Source: Gemmatimonadota bacterium (GTDB taxonomy: Bacteria; Latescibacterota; UBA2968; UBA8231). From it: 20,258 nt of DNA. The stretch spans positions 1 through 20,258 of the forward strand of contig JAPOYQ010000698.1 in assembly GCA_026706505.1 (NCBI GenBank), read 5' to 3'. Positions 1 to 7,189 of this stretch are shown one piece after another (within the stretch, counting starts at the first letter, position 1; every line of letters begins with the position of its first letter). Below the pieces are notes generated by a model. It was not told the origin of the DNA. It made no database searches and saw only the letters and a list, made by a program, of their open reading frames with translations. Both the position numbers and the translations under genes were made by a program.

Positions 1-206
1 GTCTCGCGCTGCGAAGTCAGCACAAAGCCGGCGTTGCGGCCCGAAGCACCGGAGGCCGCAAAGCGGGCGTCGACTAGGGCGACGTCGCGGCCCCGCTGGT
101 GCAGCAGGGTGGCTGCGTACGAGCCGACGATGCCAGCACCAATCACCACATCGTCGTGTTCGGTCTGCAGCGGCTCGTATACTTCTTGCCATTTGGATAC
201 GGTCAT
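1..206 (-). CDS. FAD-dependent oxidoreductase, DAO family (N-terminal fragment)
   Basis: Only the first 68 codons are inside the window; the gene runs off the left edge. The fragment carries a Rossmann dinucleotide-binding motif, GAGIVG at residues 23-28, and an acidic residue (D46) at the end of the second strand, where the FAD ribose is normally held. It is followed by GASGRNAG at 53-60, the signature seen in DadA, glycine oxidase and sarcosine-oxidase-like members of the DAO family. These flavoenzymes oxidise C-N bonds of amino acids or N-methyl amines; the substrate cannot be told from this part. The ATG at 206 is preceded by a GGAGG site about 5 bases upstream. It lies 80 bp after the PhyH gene and is probably the next gene of the same operon. 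The family call is firm, the substrate unknown. Confidence 0.85.
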   Translation of the reverse strand, partial: MTVSKWQEVYEPLQTEHDDVVIGAGIVGSYAATLLHQRGRDVALVDARFAASGASGRNAGFVLTSQRE

Positions 207-286
207 AAGGCCTCCAAGGTTATTGGCTACTCTGGAATTGCCGTCCTCGTCCTAATGAGTTGCGCGAATCCGTCAGTGGATTGCCC

Positions 287-1264
287 TCACCCTTCTTGCT
301 TCTCCATATCGCCGCCACTTGCCACCATGCGTTCGGGAGCGCCATTCGCGTCGGTCGCCAACGCTGCGCACGGCGTGCCGAACTCGGGGCAGGCAAAGGG
401 CAGATGGGTCTGCCCCCGCGCCAGAATGTGCTTGTAATTCGCCGCCGGTCCCTCATAGGGTGCCCCGTGGTTCCACGGGACCCAAGAGCGGGCGTTGCAG
501 TAATGGCTGACAAAAGCCCGACGCCAGCGGTCGGTCGATTGATTGGGATGGGAGCGGTGCAGGAGATGCGGATGGAAGAAAACCACATCGCCGGCCTCTA
601 CCACCACCGGCACTGCATCACCGTAGCGCCGCGCCACTCCCGACAGCGTATTGACCTCGTCGTCGAGATGGCTAATCCCCTCTACAGTCTCAATCTCGTC
701 AAAGGCCCCCTCGGCGTGGACTAGGTGCCCTCGGCCTTCATCTGGATAGATAGGCTCGTGGTTCGATCCAGGCGCGACCCACAGGCAGCCGTTCTCCTCG
801 TCGGCCCGCTCCAAGGCCAACCAAGCGCCGATGAGGGTATCCGGATACGTGGTGATATAGTAGGAATCTTGGTGCCAACCCTGTCCGCCCATGCCCGGCG
901 CATTGAAAAACTGCATGGTCTGCAAGGCCAGCACATCCGGCCCGATGAGCGCCTCCAAAACGTCCAAGACGCGCGGGTGCAACAAAAAGCGTTCGCAGGT
1001 GGCGTCCCAGCGGTGCAGTTGATGCACCCGCGTGAAACGCTGCACCAGTTCCGCTTCCGTCGCCTCGGGGGACGGAGGCTCTTGGCCGGGAACGTCGATT
1101 TGGCCTTTGAGCATGGCCATGACGTGCGCTTTGAGCTCTTCCACTTCGTCCAGATCGACCAAGCGCTCGACGACCAAGAAACCCTGTTTCTGATACTGGG
1201 CGTATTCTGCCGTGGAAACTTTGTAGCGATCGGGCCGCTGGTCGGCCACTGGTTTATAGCTCAT
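287..1264 (-). CDS. Phytanoyl-CoA dioxygenase (PhyH) family protein
   Basis: A 325-residue protein of the Fe(II)/2-oxoglutarate oxygenase superfamily, PhyH branch. Such enzymes hydroxylate an unactivated C-H (sometimes leading to demethylation), using O2 and 2-oxoglutarate. The iron triad is visible: H131-x-D133 in GWHQDSYY and the distal H236 in HPHLLHRSHPN. An RWRR stretch near 246-249 follows and probably supplies the 2-oxoglutarate-binding arginine. The length is typical of the family. The ATG at 1264 follows a GGAGGGG site about 4 bases upstream. It lies 25 bp after the core-MetE gene and 80 bp before the FAD oxidoreductase gene, so it probably acts in the same pathway. Members of this family have very diverse substrates, so phytanoyl-CoA itself should not be assumed. 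Confidence 0.9.
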   Translation of the reverse strand: MSYKPVADQRPDRYKVSTAEYAQYQKQGFLVVERLVDLDEVEELKAHVMAMLKGQIDVPGQEPPSPEATEAELVQRFTRVHQLHRWDATCERFLLHPRVLDVLEALIGPDVLALQTMQFFNAPGMGGQGWHQDSYYITTYPDTLIGAWLALERADEENGCLWVAPGSNHEPIYPDEGRGHLVHAEGAFDEIETVEGISHLDDEVNTLSGVARRYGDAVPVVVEAGDVVFFHPHLLHRSHPNQSTDRWRRAFVSHYCNARSWVPWNHGAPYEGPAANYKHILARGQTHLPFACPEFGTPCAALATDANGAPERMVASGGDMEKQEG

Positions 1265-1289
1265 TTTCCCCTCCGCGTTGGCAATCCTC

Positions 1290-2318
1290 TCACAGCTTCT
1301 TCCGCACGGCCCTCACTCCAGCCACCATGTTCTCCAGCTTCTGCCGCGCTGCCCAGCGCGCCGTTTGGCTCAGCCCGCAATCGGGCGCAAAGGAGAGCTT
1401 GTCGGCCGGGGCATACTCCAAGCACGCCTCCACCCGCACCGCAATGTCCTCTAGGGTTTCAATATAGTAGCTCTTCACATCGACGATTCCCACGGCCACA
1501 TCCATCTTTGCGGCAATCTGGCCGATGATCTCCAGTTCGGCGAACTCGCGGCTGGCCATCTCAACGTGCATCTCATCGACCTGCATGTCCAAGAAGGCCG
1601 GGAACATGGGCGCGTAGCGGCGCAACCCCACGGCTCGACCCTTGTAGTTGCCAAAGCACAGGTGAGTTGAGAGCTGGCACTTGCCCGCGACGGATTCGAC
1701 CGTGCGGTTGAAGATATCGACGAAGCGCGCTGGATCCTCGCGGTGGGCATAGCAACTCATCGACGGCTCATCAACGGTCAATTCCGTGCAACCCGCCGCA
1801 CAAAGCGCCTCCAGTTCGCTCCGCACGATCGGCAGCAGCGCCTCGGTCACAGCCCAGCGGTCCGGGTATTGGTCGTTGGGGACCAGTCGGCCACTCAACG
1901 TATAAGGCCCCGGCACGCTGGCCTTAAGCGTCGGCCCTGCTGGTGCCAGCCGCTTGAGCCGCGCAAACTCCTCCACTGCCCCCAAGCCGTGCGGCGCTTG
2001 CAACAGTCCAGTGATTGCGTGACGTCCCCGCTGGTCGTGGGCGGGAGGACCGAAACGCCTAGGCGGTGCGGACTCTAGGTCGATCCCTTCGAGATAGCCG
2101 TAAAAGGAGAGGTTAAAATCAAAGCGGGTCTGCTCGCCGTCGGTGACGACGTCCAATCCAGCGCGCACTTGGTCGCCGAGCGCGGCAACGACTGCGTCGT
2201 CCTGCATCTCGGCAATGTCGTCCGGCCCAAAGGCGTCGAGGTGCTCTGCCGCGTGTTCGAGCCAGCTCGGGAAGGGGTAGGAGCCGATAACGGTGGTGCG
2301 CAGGGGTTGTTCTTTCAC
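1290..2318 (-). CDS. Short MetE-like (core-MetE) zinc methyltransferase
   Basis: A 342-residue homologue of the catalytic C-terminal half of cobalamin-independent methionine synthase, lacking the duplicated N-terminal half of full-length MetE (about 750 residues). The zinc ligands of MetE are recognisable: H219 and C221 in STHLCFGNY, E253 in MHVEMASRE and C314 in FAPDCGLS. TVIGSYP near the N-terminus and TVDEPS at 181-186 are also typical. Family members move a methyl group to a thiol such as homocysteine; stand-alone core forms may take it from donors other than folyl-polyglutamate. The start is GTG at 2318, sharing one base with the stop of the upstream kinase gene (TAGTG), with GGAGG about 6 bases before it, so translational coupling is likely. 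Its place in a sugar-type catabolic operon suggests a role in demethylation rather than general methionine synthesis; that is inference. Confidence 0.87.
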   Translation of the reverse strand: MKEQPLRTTVIGSYPFPSWLEHAAEHLDAFGPDDIAEMQDDAVVAALGDQVRAGLDVVTDGEQTRFDFNLSFYGYLEGIDLESAPPRRFGPPAHDQRGRHAITGLLQAPHGLGAVEEFARLKRLAPAGPTLKASVPGPYTLSGRLVPNDQYPDRWAVTEALLPIVRSELEALCAAGCTELTVDEPSMSCYAHREDPARFVDIFNRTVESVAGKCQLSTHLCFGNYKGRAVGLRRYAPMFPAFLDMQVDEMHVEMASREFAELEIIGQIAAKMDVAVGIVDVKSYYIETLEDIAVRVEACLEYAPADKLSFAPDCGLSQTARWAARQKLENMVAGVRAVRKKL

Positions 2319-3292
2319 TATTGGCCTCCATCAACCTTTTCCCAAGCGATTGCCGCGGTCCCCAAAACACCGGCGTGGTCGCGGAGCTTGGACAGCACGA
2401 CCGGCACGCCTGCACCCGCTGGATGGCGGAATAAATGTTCGTTCACTTGCTTTTGCAGCGGTGCGAGAAAGTGTTCGGCCGCATTGGTCGCGCCGCCGCT
2501 GAGGATGATGCGCTGGGGAGCGTACACGTGTACCGCGCTCACCAGCAGCCAGCCCAAATTGCGGGTCCAGTGTTCCAGCTCGTCAATGCAGAGCCGGTCT
2601 TGGCGCTTCACGCCGCGGATTATGGTCTTGAAGTCGATCGCGTTGGAATCCTTGAAGTACTGGTCGCTCAAGACCGAGGGAATGCCGCGCGCCAGCCCGT
2701 CCCGCACTTGCTGCGTCAGCGCCGTGGCCGAGCACATCATCTCGGCCGTGCCCCGCGCATTAGTCAGGCACAGCCGCCCGCCGAGAGCCTGCATGACGAT
2801 ATGGCTCATCTGGGTCCCGAACTGGAGATGCGGGTCGCGCAGAATTTTGCCGTCGAGCAAGACCCCAGAGCCAACGCCCGTGCCAATGGTAATCGTCACC
2901 GCCCAGTCCAAATCCCGCGCTAGGCCGTAGTGCCGCTCGGCGTAGATAGAGACGCGGCCGTCGTTGTCCGCGACGACTGGAATCCCCGTGGCCTTAGCCA
3001 GCCGTTTGACAATGGGATAGCCTTCCAGCCCCTTGATTTTCCCCGGCATGTACACCACGCCGACCTCGGGATCCACGGCCCCGGGAAAGCCCAAGCCAAT
3101 GGCCTGCGGCTTGCCGCCTAGCTTCTGGGAAATCCGTGCGACTTCATCCTTGAGCGTCTTGAGCAAATTGCCCATGCCCAGCGCAAACCCCGACGGATTG
3201 ATGCCCGGTGCCAGCATCCGCCCGCCCCGCGTCACCGCGCCGCTTTTGGCTCGGGTGCCACCCACGTCAAAGCCAATAACGTATTCTTTCAT
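2318..3292 (-). CDS. ROK-family sugar kinase with a degenerate zinc site
   Basis: A 324-residue ROK (repressor, ORF, kinase) protein without an N-terminal helix-turn-helix, hence kinase-like rather than repressor-like. FDVGGTRAKSG (8-18) is the first phosphate-binding loop, D111 in ADNDGR is the expected catalytic base, and ITIGTGVGSG (135-144) is the second phosphate motif. The normal zinc motif CxCGxxGCxE appears as C175, T177, N178, T182 and E184: two of three cysteines are gone while H164 and E184, which contact sugar in related glucokinases, remain. The ATG at 3292 is chosen because AAGGAGG (3297-3303) sits just before it; a TTG at 3310 would place that site inside the gene. Only 14 bp separate it from the SDR stop. 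Likely it phosphorylates a hexose or amino sugar; the substrate is unknown. Confidence 0.87.
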   Translation of the reverse strand: MKEYVIGFDVGGTRAKSGAVTRGGRMLAPGINPSGFALGMGNLLKTLKDEVARISQKLGGKPQAIGLGFPGAVDPEVGVVYMPGKIKGLEGYPIVKRLAKATGIPVVADNDGRVSIYAERHYGLARDLDWAVTITIGTGVGSGVLLDGKILRDPHLQFGTQMSHIVMQALGGRLCLTNARGTAEMMCSATALTQQVRDGLARGIPSVLSDQYFKDSNAIDFKTIIRGVKRQDRLCIDELEHWTRNLGWLLVSAVHVYAPQRIILSGGATNAAEHFLAPLQKQVNEHLFRHPAGAGVPVVLSKLRDHAGVLGTAAIAWEKVDGGQ

Positions 3293-3306
3293 ACGTCCTC
3301 CTTGCG

Positions 3307-4086
3307 TCAACTAACGCACCAACCTGCATCCACAGTTACCACCGTTCCAGTAATCGCCCGTGCTCGATCCCCCAACAAAAAGACCGCCATCCCCGCCACA
3401 TCCGCCGCGCTCATCATCGCCCTGAGCGGCTGCTTGTCGCGCATAAACGCCATGATCTCCGCGTTTTCTCCAGCCCGCTTGCTCATGGGTGTCTCCACCA
3501 GTGCCGGCGCAATAGCATTGACCCGAATTCCGTGCGGCGCGTAGTAGCTAGCCATGGCCTTGCTCAGCGACACAATCGCCCCCTTGCTGGCCGCATAGGC
3601 GTGCGAGGCAAAAAACTTCCGCTCCGGCGCAAAGGCCAACACACTGGCCATGTTGAGGATCGCTCCCCGCGCTTCGTCTTCGCGCGATTCCTGGGTCAAC
3701 ATCTGTTGCAGCACGGCGCGACAGACCAAAAACATGCTCTTGGCGTTGGCGTCCAATGTCGCATCCCACCCCTCCTCGGTACACTCGTGCAGCGGCCCAT
3801 CGCCAAAGCGCCGCCCGCTGATCCCCGCCACGTTGAACAACCCGTCGATACGCCCCCACTGCTCCACGCAGGCCTGCACGGTCTCGGCGACTTGTTCCTG
3901 CTGCGTCAGGTCGCTCGCTCGATACGCCCCCTGCTTTCCCAGCTTCTCGGCCAAGGCCCGACAGTTTACTTCCGTCCGCGAGGTGACGAATACCTTGGCC
4001 CCTTCCTCGGCTGCGTGCAAGGCCGTGGCCTCGGCGATGCCGGTAGAGCCGGTAATTAGACAAACCTTGTTGTCGAGAATGCTCAC
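3307..4086 (-). CDS. Short-chain dehydrogenase/reductase (SDR)
   Basis: A 259-residue classical-type SDR, the usual length. The catalytic set is present: N114, S148 in NMASVL, and Y164-x3-K168 in HAYAASKGA. IRVNAIAPALVETPM is the usual region after the active site, and AITGTVVTVDAGW the usual C-terminal end. The cofactor loop is odd: it reads TGSTGIAEA where the family norm is TGxxxGIG, so one residue is missing and the last glycine is alanine. It should be an NAD(P)-dependent alcohol or sugar dehydrogenase acting in the cytoplasm. The start is GTG at 4086, 50 bp after the SIS gene, without a clear Shine-Dalgarno site, so this start is less certain than its neighbours. The substrate cannot be assigned. 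Confidence 0.88.
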   Translation of the reverse strand: MSILDNKVCLITGSTGIAEATALHAAEEGAKVFVTSRTEVNCRALAEKLGKQGAYRASDLTQQEQVAETVQACVEQWGRIDGLFNVAGISGRRFGDGPLHECTEEGWDATLDANAKSMFLVCRAVLQQMLTQESREDEARGAILNMASVLAFAPERKFFASHAYAASKGAIVSLSKAMASYYAPHGIRVNAIAPALVETPMSKRAGENAEIMAFMRDKQPLRAMMSAADVAGMAVFLLGDRARAITGTVVTVDAGWCVS

Positions 4087-4136
4087 GGTTTAGTGGCAGG
4101 GGTTTGTAAATGAGGAGTTGGAACGGAAATTGATTA

Positions 4137-4907
4137 CTACTCGTACAAATGCTTGAGGCTCTTGCGGTAGCCCTCGTAAAATCGCTCTAGCTGCTCTTCC
4201 GCACTTACATTGCCGACAAACTGATGGCTCGGCAATAACTCCGGCTTGATCCCCCGCGCCAACAATCGCTCGGCCACCTCGCAGCGCAGCATGTTCATCA
4301 TCATTGCGCCGGTCACTGTCGATACCGGCCCAGTCCGCCACTCCAACCCCTCTAGCTCGAGCACGCAGTCCCCCGGCGGACACTGGTTGTCGAGGACGAC
4401 GTCGGCCACATCCATCAGCTTCTTGCCCGACGAGTGCGCTGGCGGCGACTGGTCGCCGTGCGGCTTCGACAGCATGGCGATTACGGGCAAGCCCCGCGCT
4501 TTAGCGCCCATGGCCATCTCGACGATCAGGGGCCGAATGCCGCTGGTCGAAATCAAGATAAAGGCATCGTGCGGCCCGAACTCAAACCCTTGGAGAATCT
4601 CCTCGGCGTAGCCTTCGTACTTCTCCAAAAAGAGCGGCCCGCGCAACCCGTTGGTGCCGACGATCGACGCATGATTCGATACCGCTAGCTCGACCAACGC
4701 AAAAAAGCCCACGAAACATCCCTGGCGCGGCGTCATCTCCTCGCACATCATCCGCGAGTGCCCAGCGCCAAAGAGAAAGACCAACCCGCCGTTGGCAATG
4801 CTCTCGGTGCAGATTGCTGCGGCCCGATCTATAGCGTCCATTTGCGTATCGCGCAGACGATGCAACAGCTCCATCGTCTGCGCGTAGTACTCTTCAGCAG
4901 CGCTCAT
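4137..4907 (-). CDS. SIS-domain protein, UPF0309-like phosphosugar-binding protein
   Basis: A 256-residue single SIS (sugar isomerase) domain protein. Phosphosugar-binding segments are seen at FLFGAGHS (44-51) and ISTSG (119-123). The later stretch VVLDNQCPPGD and the segment RTGPVSTVTG resemble the UPF0309 group rather than GmhA heptose isomerase. No transmembrane segment or DNA-binding region is visible. Such proteins bind or isomerise phosphorylated sugars, often N-acylated amino-sugar phosphates. The ATG at 4907 is preceded by AGGAGA at about 10 bases. It starts 18 bp after the aldo/keto reductase stop and precedes the SDR and ROK kinase genes, so a phosphorylated sugar product of the kinase is a plausible ligand. 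The exact reaction is not assigned. Confidence 0.85.
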   Translation of the reverse strand: MSAAEEYYAQTMELLHRLRDTQMDAIDRAAAICTESIANGGLVFLFGAGHSRMMCEEMTPRQGCFVGFFALVELAVSNHASIVGTNGLRGPLFLEKYEGYAEEILQGFEFGPHDAFILISTSGIRPLIVEMAMGAKARGLPVIAMLSKPHGDQSPPAHSSGKKLMDVADVVLDNQCPPGDCVLELEGLEWRTGPVSTVTGAMMMNMLRCEVAERLLARGIKPELLPSHQFVGNVSAEEQLERFYEGYRKSLKHLYE

Positions 4908-4925
4908 GCGCGTGATTTCTCCTGT

Positions 4926-5864
4926 TCAAAGCGCCGCGGCCTCAAATGCGGCGATGGTTTTGTCCGCTACGGTGGCCATGGCGGCCGCGACGTTCCGCTC
5001 TAGCTGCTCGATGTTCAGCGAGCCGATGGGGTTGCCGTGGATCCGTTCCTCGTGCAGGCAAAACTGCAACGTCAGCTCCAGCATGTCGATGCCCTGCTCG
5101 CTGCACCACAAGCGCATGGCCTCGGCCCGATGCTGGTCTTCACCCCACTTGTCGCGCGGTATAAAGCGCTCCACGGGTACGCCCGTCAGCCAGCCCCGCA
5201 TAATCGACCACCCGTTGAGTACTCCGAGGTCGGCGGCCGCGGCCGCTGGCAGGACCGCATCGACTGCGCTCTGCCGGAGCAAGTTGTAGTCGCTGAAGCA
5301 CAGCATCGCGTCGGTGCGGCCTGACGCAATGTGCGCGAGGTGAAAGTCGTGGGGCCTCATGCCGTAGCCGATGAAATCCACGGCACCCCGCTGGCGCACC
5401 TGTTCCAGCCCTTCGAGTGCGCCGCCTGCCTCAAGCGTCGGTTCGATCTCGGGCGGGTCGTGGAGGAAGAGCGCGTCGAATTTCTCGATCCCCAAAATTT
5501 CTAGCTGGTCTTCCGCATCGGCCAAGACCCGCGCCGCTGAGTAGTCGGGCCGTCCTTCGCCGTAGCCGCCCCACGCAGCGGCGCTGTGGCAGCATACGCG
5601 CCCGCTGATGATGATCTCGCTGCGGGCAATGACGCCTTCCTTGATCGCACGGCCCAACTTGCGCAGTGAGTCGCCGTAGCAGCGGGCGCAGTCGAAGTGA
5701 TTGACGCCCAAATCGACGGCTCGGCGCATCAGGGCCATGGCCTCTTCGTCGTCAACCGGCCCGAAGTGGCCGCCAAAACCTTGTGTCCCGAATGGGATTA
5801 CTGGTATGGAAAGCTCGGTCTTGCCCCAGCGGCGGCGGGGACAGCAGTTTTTTTCTAGGCCCAT
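4926..5864 (-). CDS. Aldo/keto reductase family protein with altered catalytic lysine
   Basis: A 312-residue aldo/keto reductase (TIM-barrel) and the first gene of the catabolic operon. D58 and Y63 in FDCARCYGDS match the catalytic Asp and Tyr of the family, and H135 in LFLHDPP matches the catalytic His. At the position of the fourth catalytic residue, usually Lys in a (V/I)xTK(V/F) strand, the protein reads IISGRV with R89. The NADPH-binding C-terminal region is recognisable only loosely (NPIGSLNIEQLERNV). The start ATG at 5864 has a strong AAGGAGG 5 bases upstream. It probably oxidises or reduces a sugar-type carbonyl; the Lys-to-Arg change could mean altered or lost reductase activity, or a dehydrogenase-type subfamily. 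Confidence 0.85.
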   Translation of the reverse strand: MGLEKNCCPRRRWGKTELSIPVIPFGTQGFGGHFGPVDDEEAMALMRRAVDLGVNHFDCARCYGDSLRKLGRAIKEGVIARSEIIISGRVCCHSAAAWGGYGEGRPDYSAARVLADAEDQLEILGIEKFDALFLHDPPEIEPTLEAGGALEGLEQVRQRGAVDFIGYGMRPHDFHLAHIASGRTDAMLCFSDYNLLRQSAVDAVLPAAAAADLGVLNGWSIMRGWLTGVPVERFIPRDKWGEDQHRAEAMRLWCSEQGIDMLELTLQFCLHEERIHGNPIGSLNIEQLERNVAAAMATVADKTIAAFEAAAL

Positions 5865-5966
5865 GACGCCTCCTTTACAGAGCGTTTATTCGCGCTATGA
5901 AAGAGGGAGAAAGTACTATGTGCCAAAATCCGCCGAGCAGACGGCCCCGTCCCCAGCCTCCTCTCA

Positions 5967-5988
5967 GTCGGCAAGTTAGTCAGCCGAC
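5967..5988. repeat. Inverted repeat between two minus-strand genes
   Basis: GTCGGC (5967-5972) and GCCGAC (5983-5988) form a perfect 6-bp stem with a 10-base loop. It lies in the 206-bp gap between the omega-like gene and the aldo/keto reductase operon. There is no T-run after it on the minus strand, so it is a weak terminator candidate at best; it could equally be an operator or chance. Nothing else convincing was found in this gap. Confidence 0.25.
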
Positions 5989-6070
5989 AGGGCGACGGCT
6001 ATATGTTAGCTTTTTCGTTGGCGACGGGCCCACAAAGAGCGTAGATGGGCTGTCGCTAGCGGCGGGCGAT

Positions 6071-6316
6071 TCAGGCCTCGTCTGAGTCCACACCTTCTTC
6101 CGGCGCGAGGACAATGCGCCCCTCGGCAAAGTCTAGCATGGCACTGGCCGACGAATTGGGCAGTTCGTCTTCGGGAATTGCGCCTTCGGATTCTTTCATT
6201 TTGCGCTCTATGTTAATGTCTCGTGCGCGTTGCGACAGGCTGCGACAGGCTTGAAAGGCATTGATTTCGCCTTCCAGCTTGAGGGCGACTTCCCGAGAAA
6301 ACATCGACTTAGCCAT
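6071..6316 (-). CDS. rpoZ: Small protein resembling RNA polymerase omega subunit
   Basis: An 81-residue protein. Residues 19-34 (NAFQACRSLSQRARDI) resemble the omega signature, a helix starting at a conserved Asn and ending in RAR-x-I-N. Near the end, PNSSASAMLDFAEGRIV resembles the P...A...E...G.I element of omega and archaeal/eukaryal Rpb6. The C-terminal tail is acidic, which is common in omega proteins, and the length fits. The ATG at 6316 is preferred over an upstream start at 6394 because a GGGAG site lies about 6 bases before it and the extra residues look unrelated to the family. Omega helps assembly of the core polymerase by holding the beta-prime C-terminus. Similarity is short, so the call is moderate; otherwise it is a hypothetical protein. 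Confidence 0.5.
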   Translation of the reverse strand: MAKSMFSREVALKLEGEINAFQACRSLSQRARDINIERKMKESEGAIPEDELPNSSASAMLDFAEGRIVLAPEEGVDSDEA

Positions 6317-6432
6317 TGTAGCTCCCGAGGATGAAAGGTGAATGGAGACGGACATAATGTTACAAAAATTAGACGATTTTGCTGAAACGGGCAACTTTCA
6401 CGGGTGGTTGAGCGGCTCGACAGCAGGGCGTT

Positions 6433-7167
6433 CTAGATCGCCCAATACTTCCACAAATCCTCCGGCACCTCGTAGCGCATGGCTTCGCGCTCGGTGTAGT
6501 GCCAGCGGGCGAAAAGCCCCAACCGAGGCTTGGAGCGGATGTTGGCCGAGCCAGTGTGGCACAGAAAGCAGTGCCAGAAAATCACATCCCCGGCCCGCGC
6601 CACAAATTGCTCCGGCCCGTGAGGCGAGCGGTCTGAAAACAACCCCCATTGGCGCGGCTCCCAATCCTCGCGGTCGCGGAAACTGCCATCGATATGGGCG
6701 GGGTGCTCGCGGAAATATGCGTGGGTCGGCAAATGGCTCTGCGGCCAGTAAATAAAAGCGCCGCCGTTTTCCTCCACATCGTCTAAATAGGCGGTCGCCC
6801 CCAGCATAAAACCGCCGCTCCAGCCTCCCGGTCCGTAGCCGTCGATATGCCCTTGGCCCGGCCAGTCCCACGCCTCCCCCAAATGCGGCCACTTCACCAG
6901 CATGGACCCACCGCCACCGCTAAACTGTCCGCCGCCCATCGCTTCGACCACTTCCTGCATCTGCGGCAACTGCCCAAAGGCCGGTTCGATCGCAAACCCG
7001 TCGATCACATAGCTATCGGGCCAACTCGCCGGGTCTTCCGGATCGGCCCCTACGTGATTCCAGAACTGCCCGCGCCAAGCGGCGATCTGCTCTGGCGCGA
7101 TGAAGTTTTCCAGAATCAAATAACCCTGCTGCTTAAAAAACGCGATCTGTTGCTCGCTCAGTGCCAT
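6433..7167 (-). CDS. Phytanoyl-CoA dioxygenase (PhyH) family protein
   Basis: A 244-residue Fe(II)/2-oxoglutarate oxygenase of the PhyH branch. Iron ligands are H107-x-D109 in QGHIDGYGP and H204 in FLCHTGSANIRS; R215 is the likely 2-oxoglutarate-binding residue. A glycine-rich stretch (GGGQFSGGGGS, 78-88) comes before the first ligand motif. The protein is shorter than the other two PhyH proteins here and clearly divergent from them, so this is not a recent tandem duplicate. It begins 22 bp after the diadenylate cyclase stop and is probably co-transcribed with it. The substrate is unknown. Confidence 0.88.
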   Translation of the reverse strand: MALSEQQIAFFKQQGYLILENFIAPEQIAAWRGQFWNHVGADPEDPASWPDSYVIDGFAIEPAFGQLPQMQEVVEAMGGGQFSGGGGSMLVKWPHLGEAWDWPGQGHIDGYGPGGWSGGFMLGATAYLDDVEENGGAFIYWPQSHLPTHAYFREHPAHIDGSFRDREDWEPRQWGLFSDRSPHGPEQFVARAGDVIFWHCFLCHTGSANIRSKPRLGLFARWHYTEREAMRYEVPEDLWKYWAI

Positions 7168-7189
7168 GCCGTGCCTCTCACAGCAATTT

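Noticed and set aside
725..1528. Long plus-strand frame opposite the PhyH and MetE genes
   Set aside because: It mirrors two genes with intact active-site motifs on the other strand and has no recognisable features; long antisense frames are expected at this GC content.
5967..5988. Rho-independent terminator after the omega-like gene
   Set aside because: The stem is only 6 bp with a 10-base loop and is not followed by a T-run on the transcribed strand; kept only as a weak inverted repeat.
5897..6085. Plus-strand small reading frame in the 206-bp gap
   Set aside because: Pro/Arg/Ser-rich translation, no hydrophobic or family pattern, and opposite to the surrounding operon.
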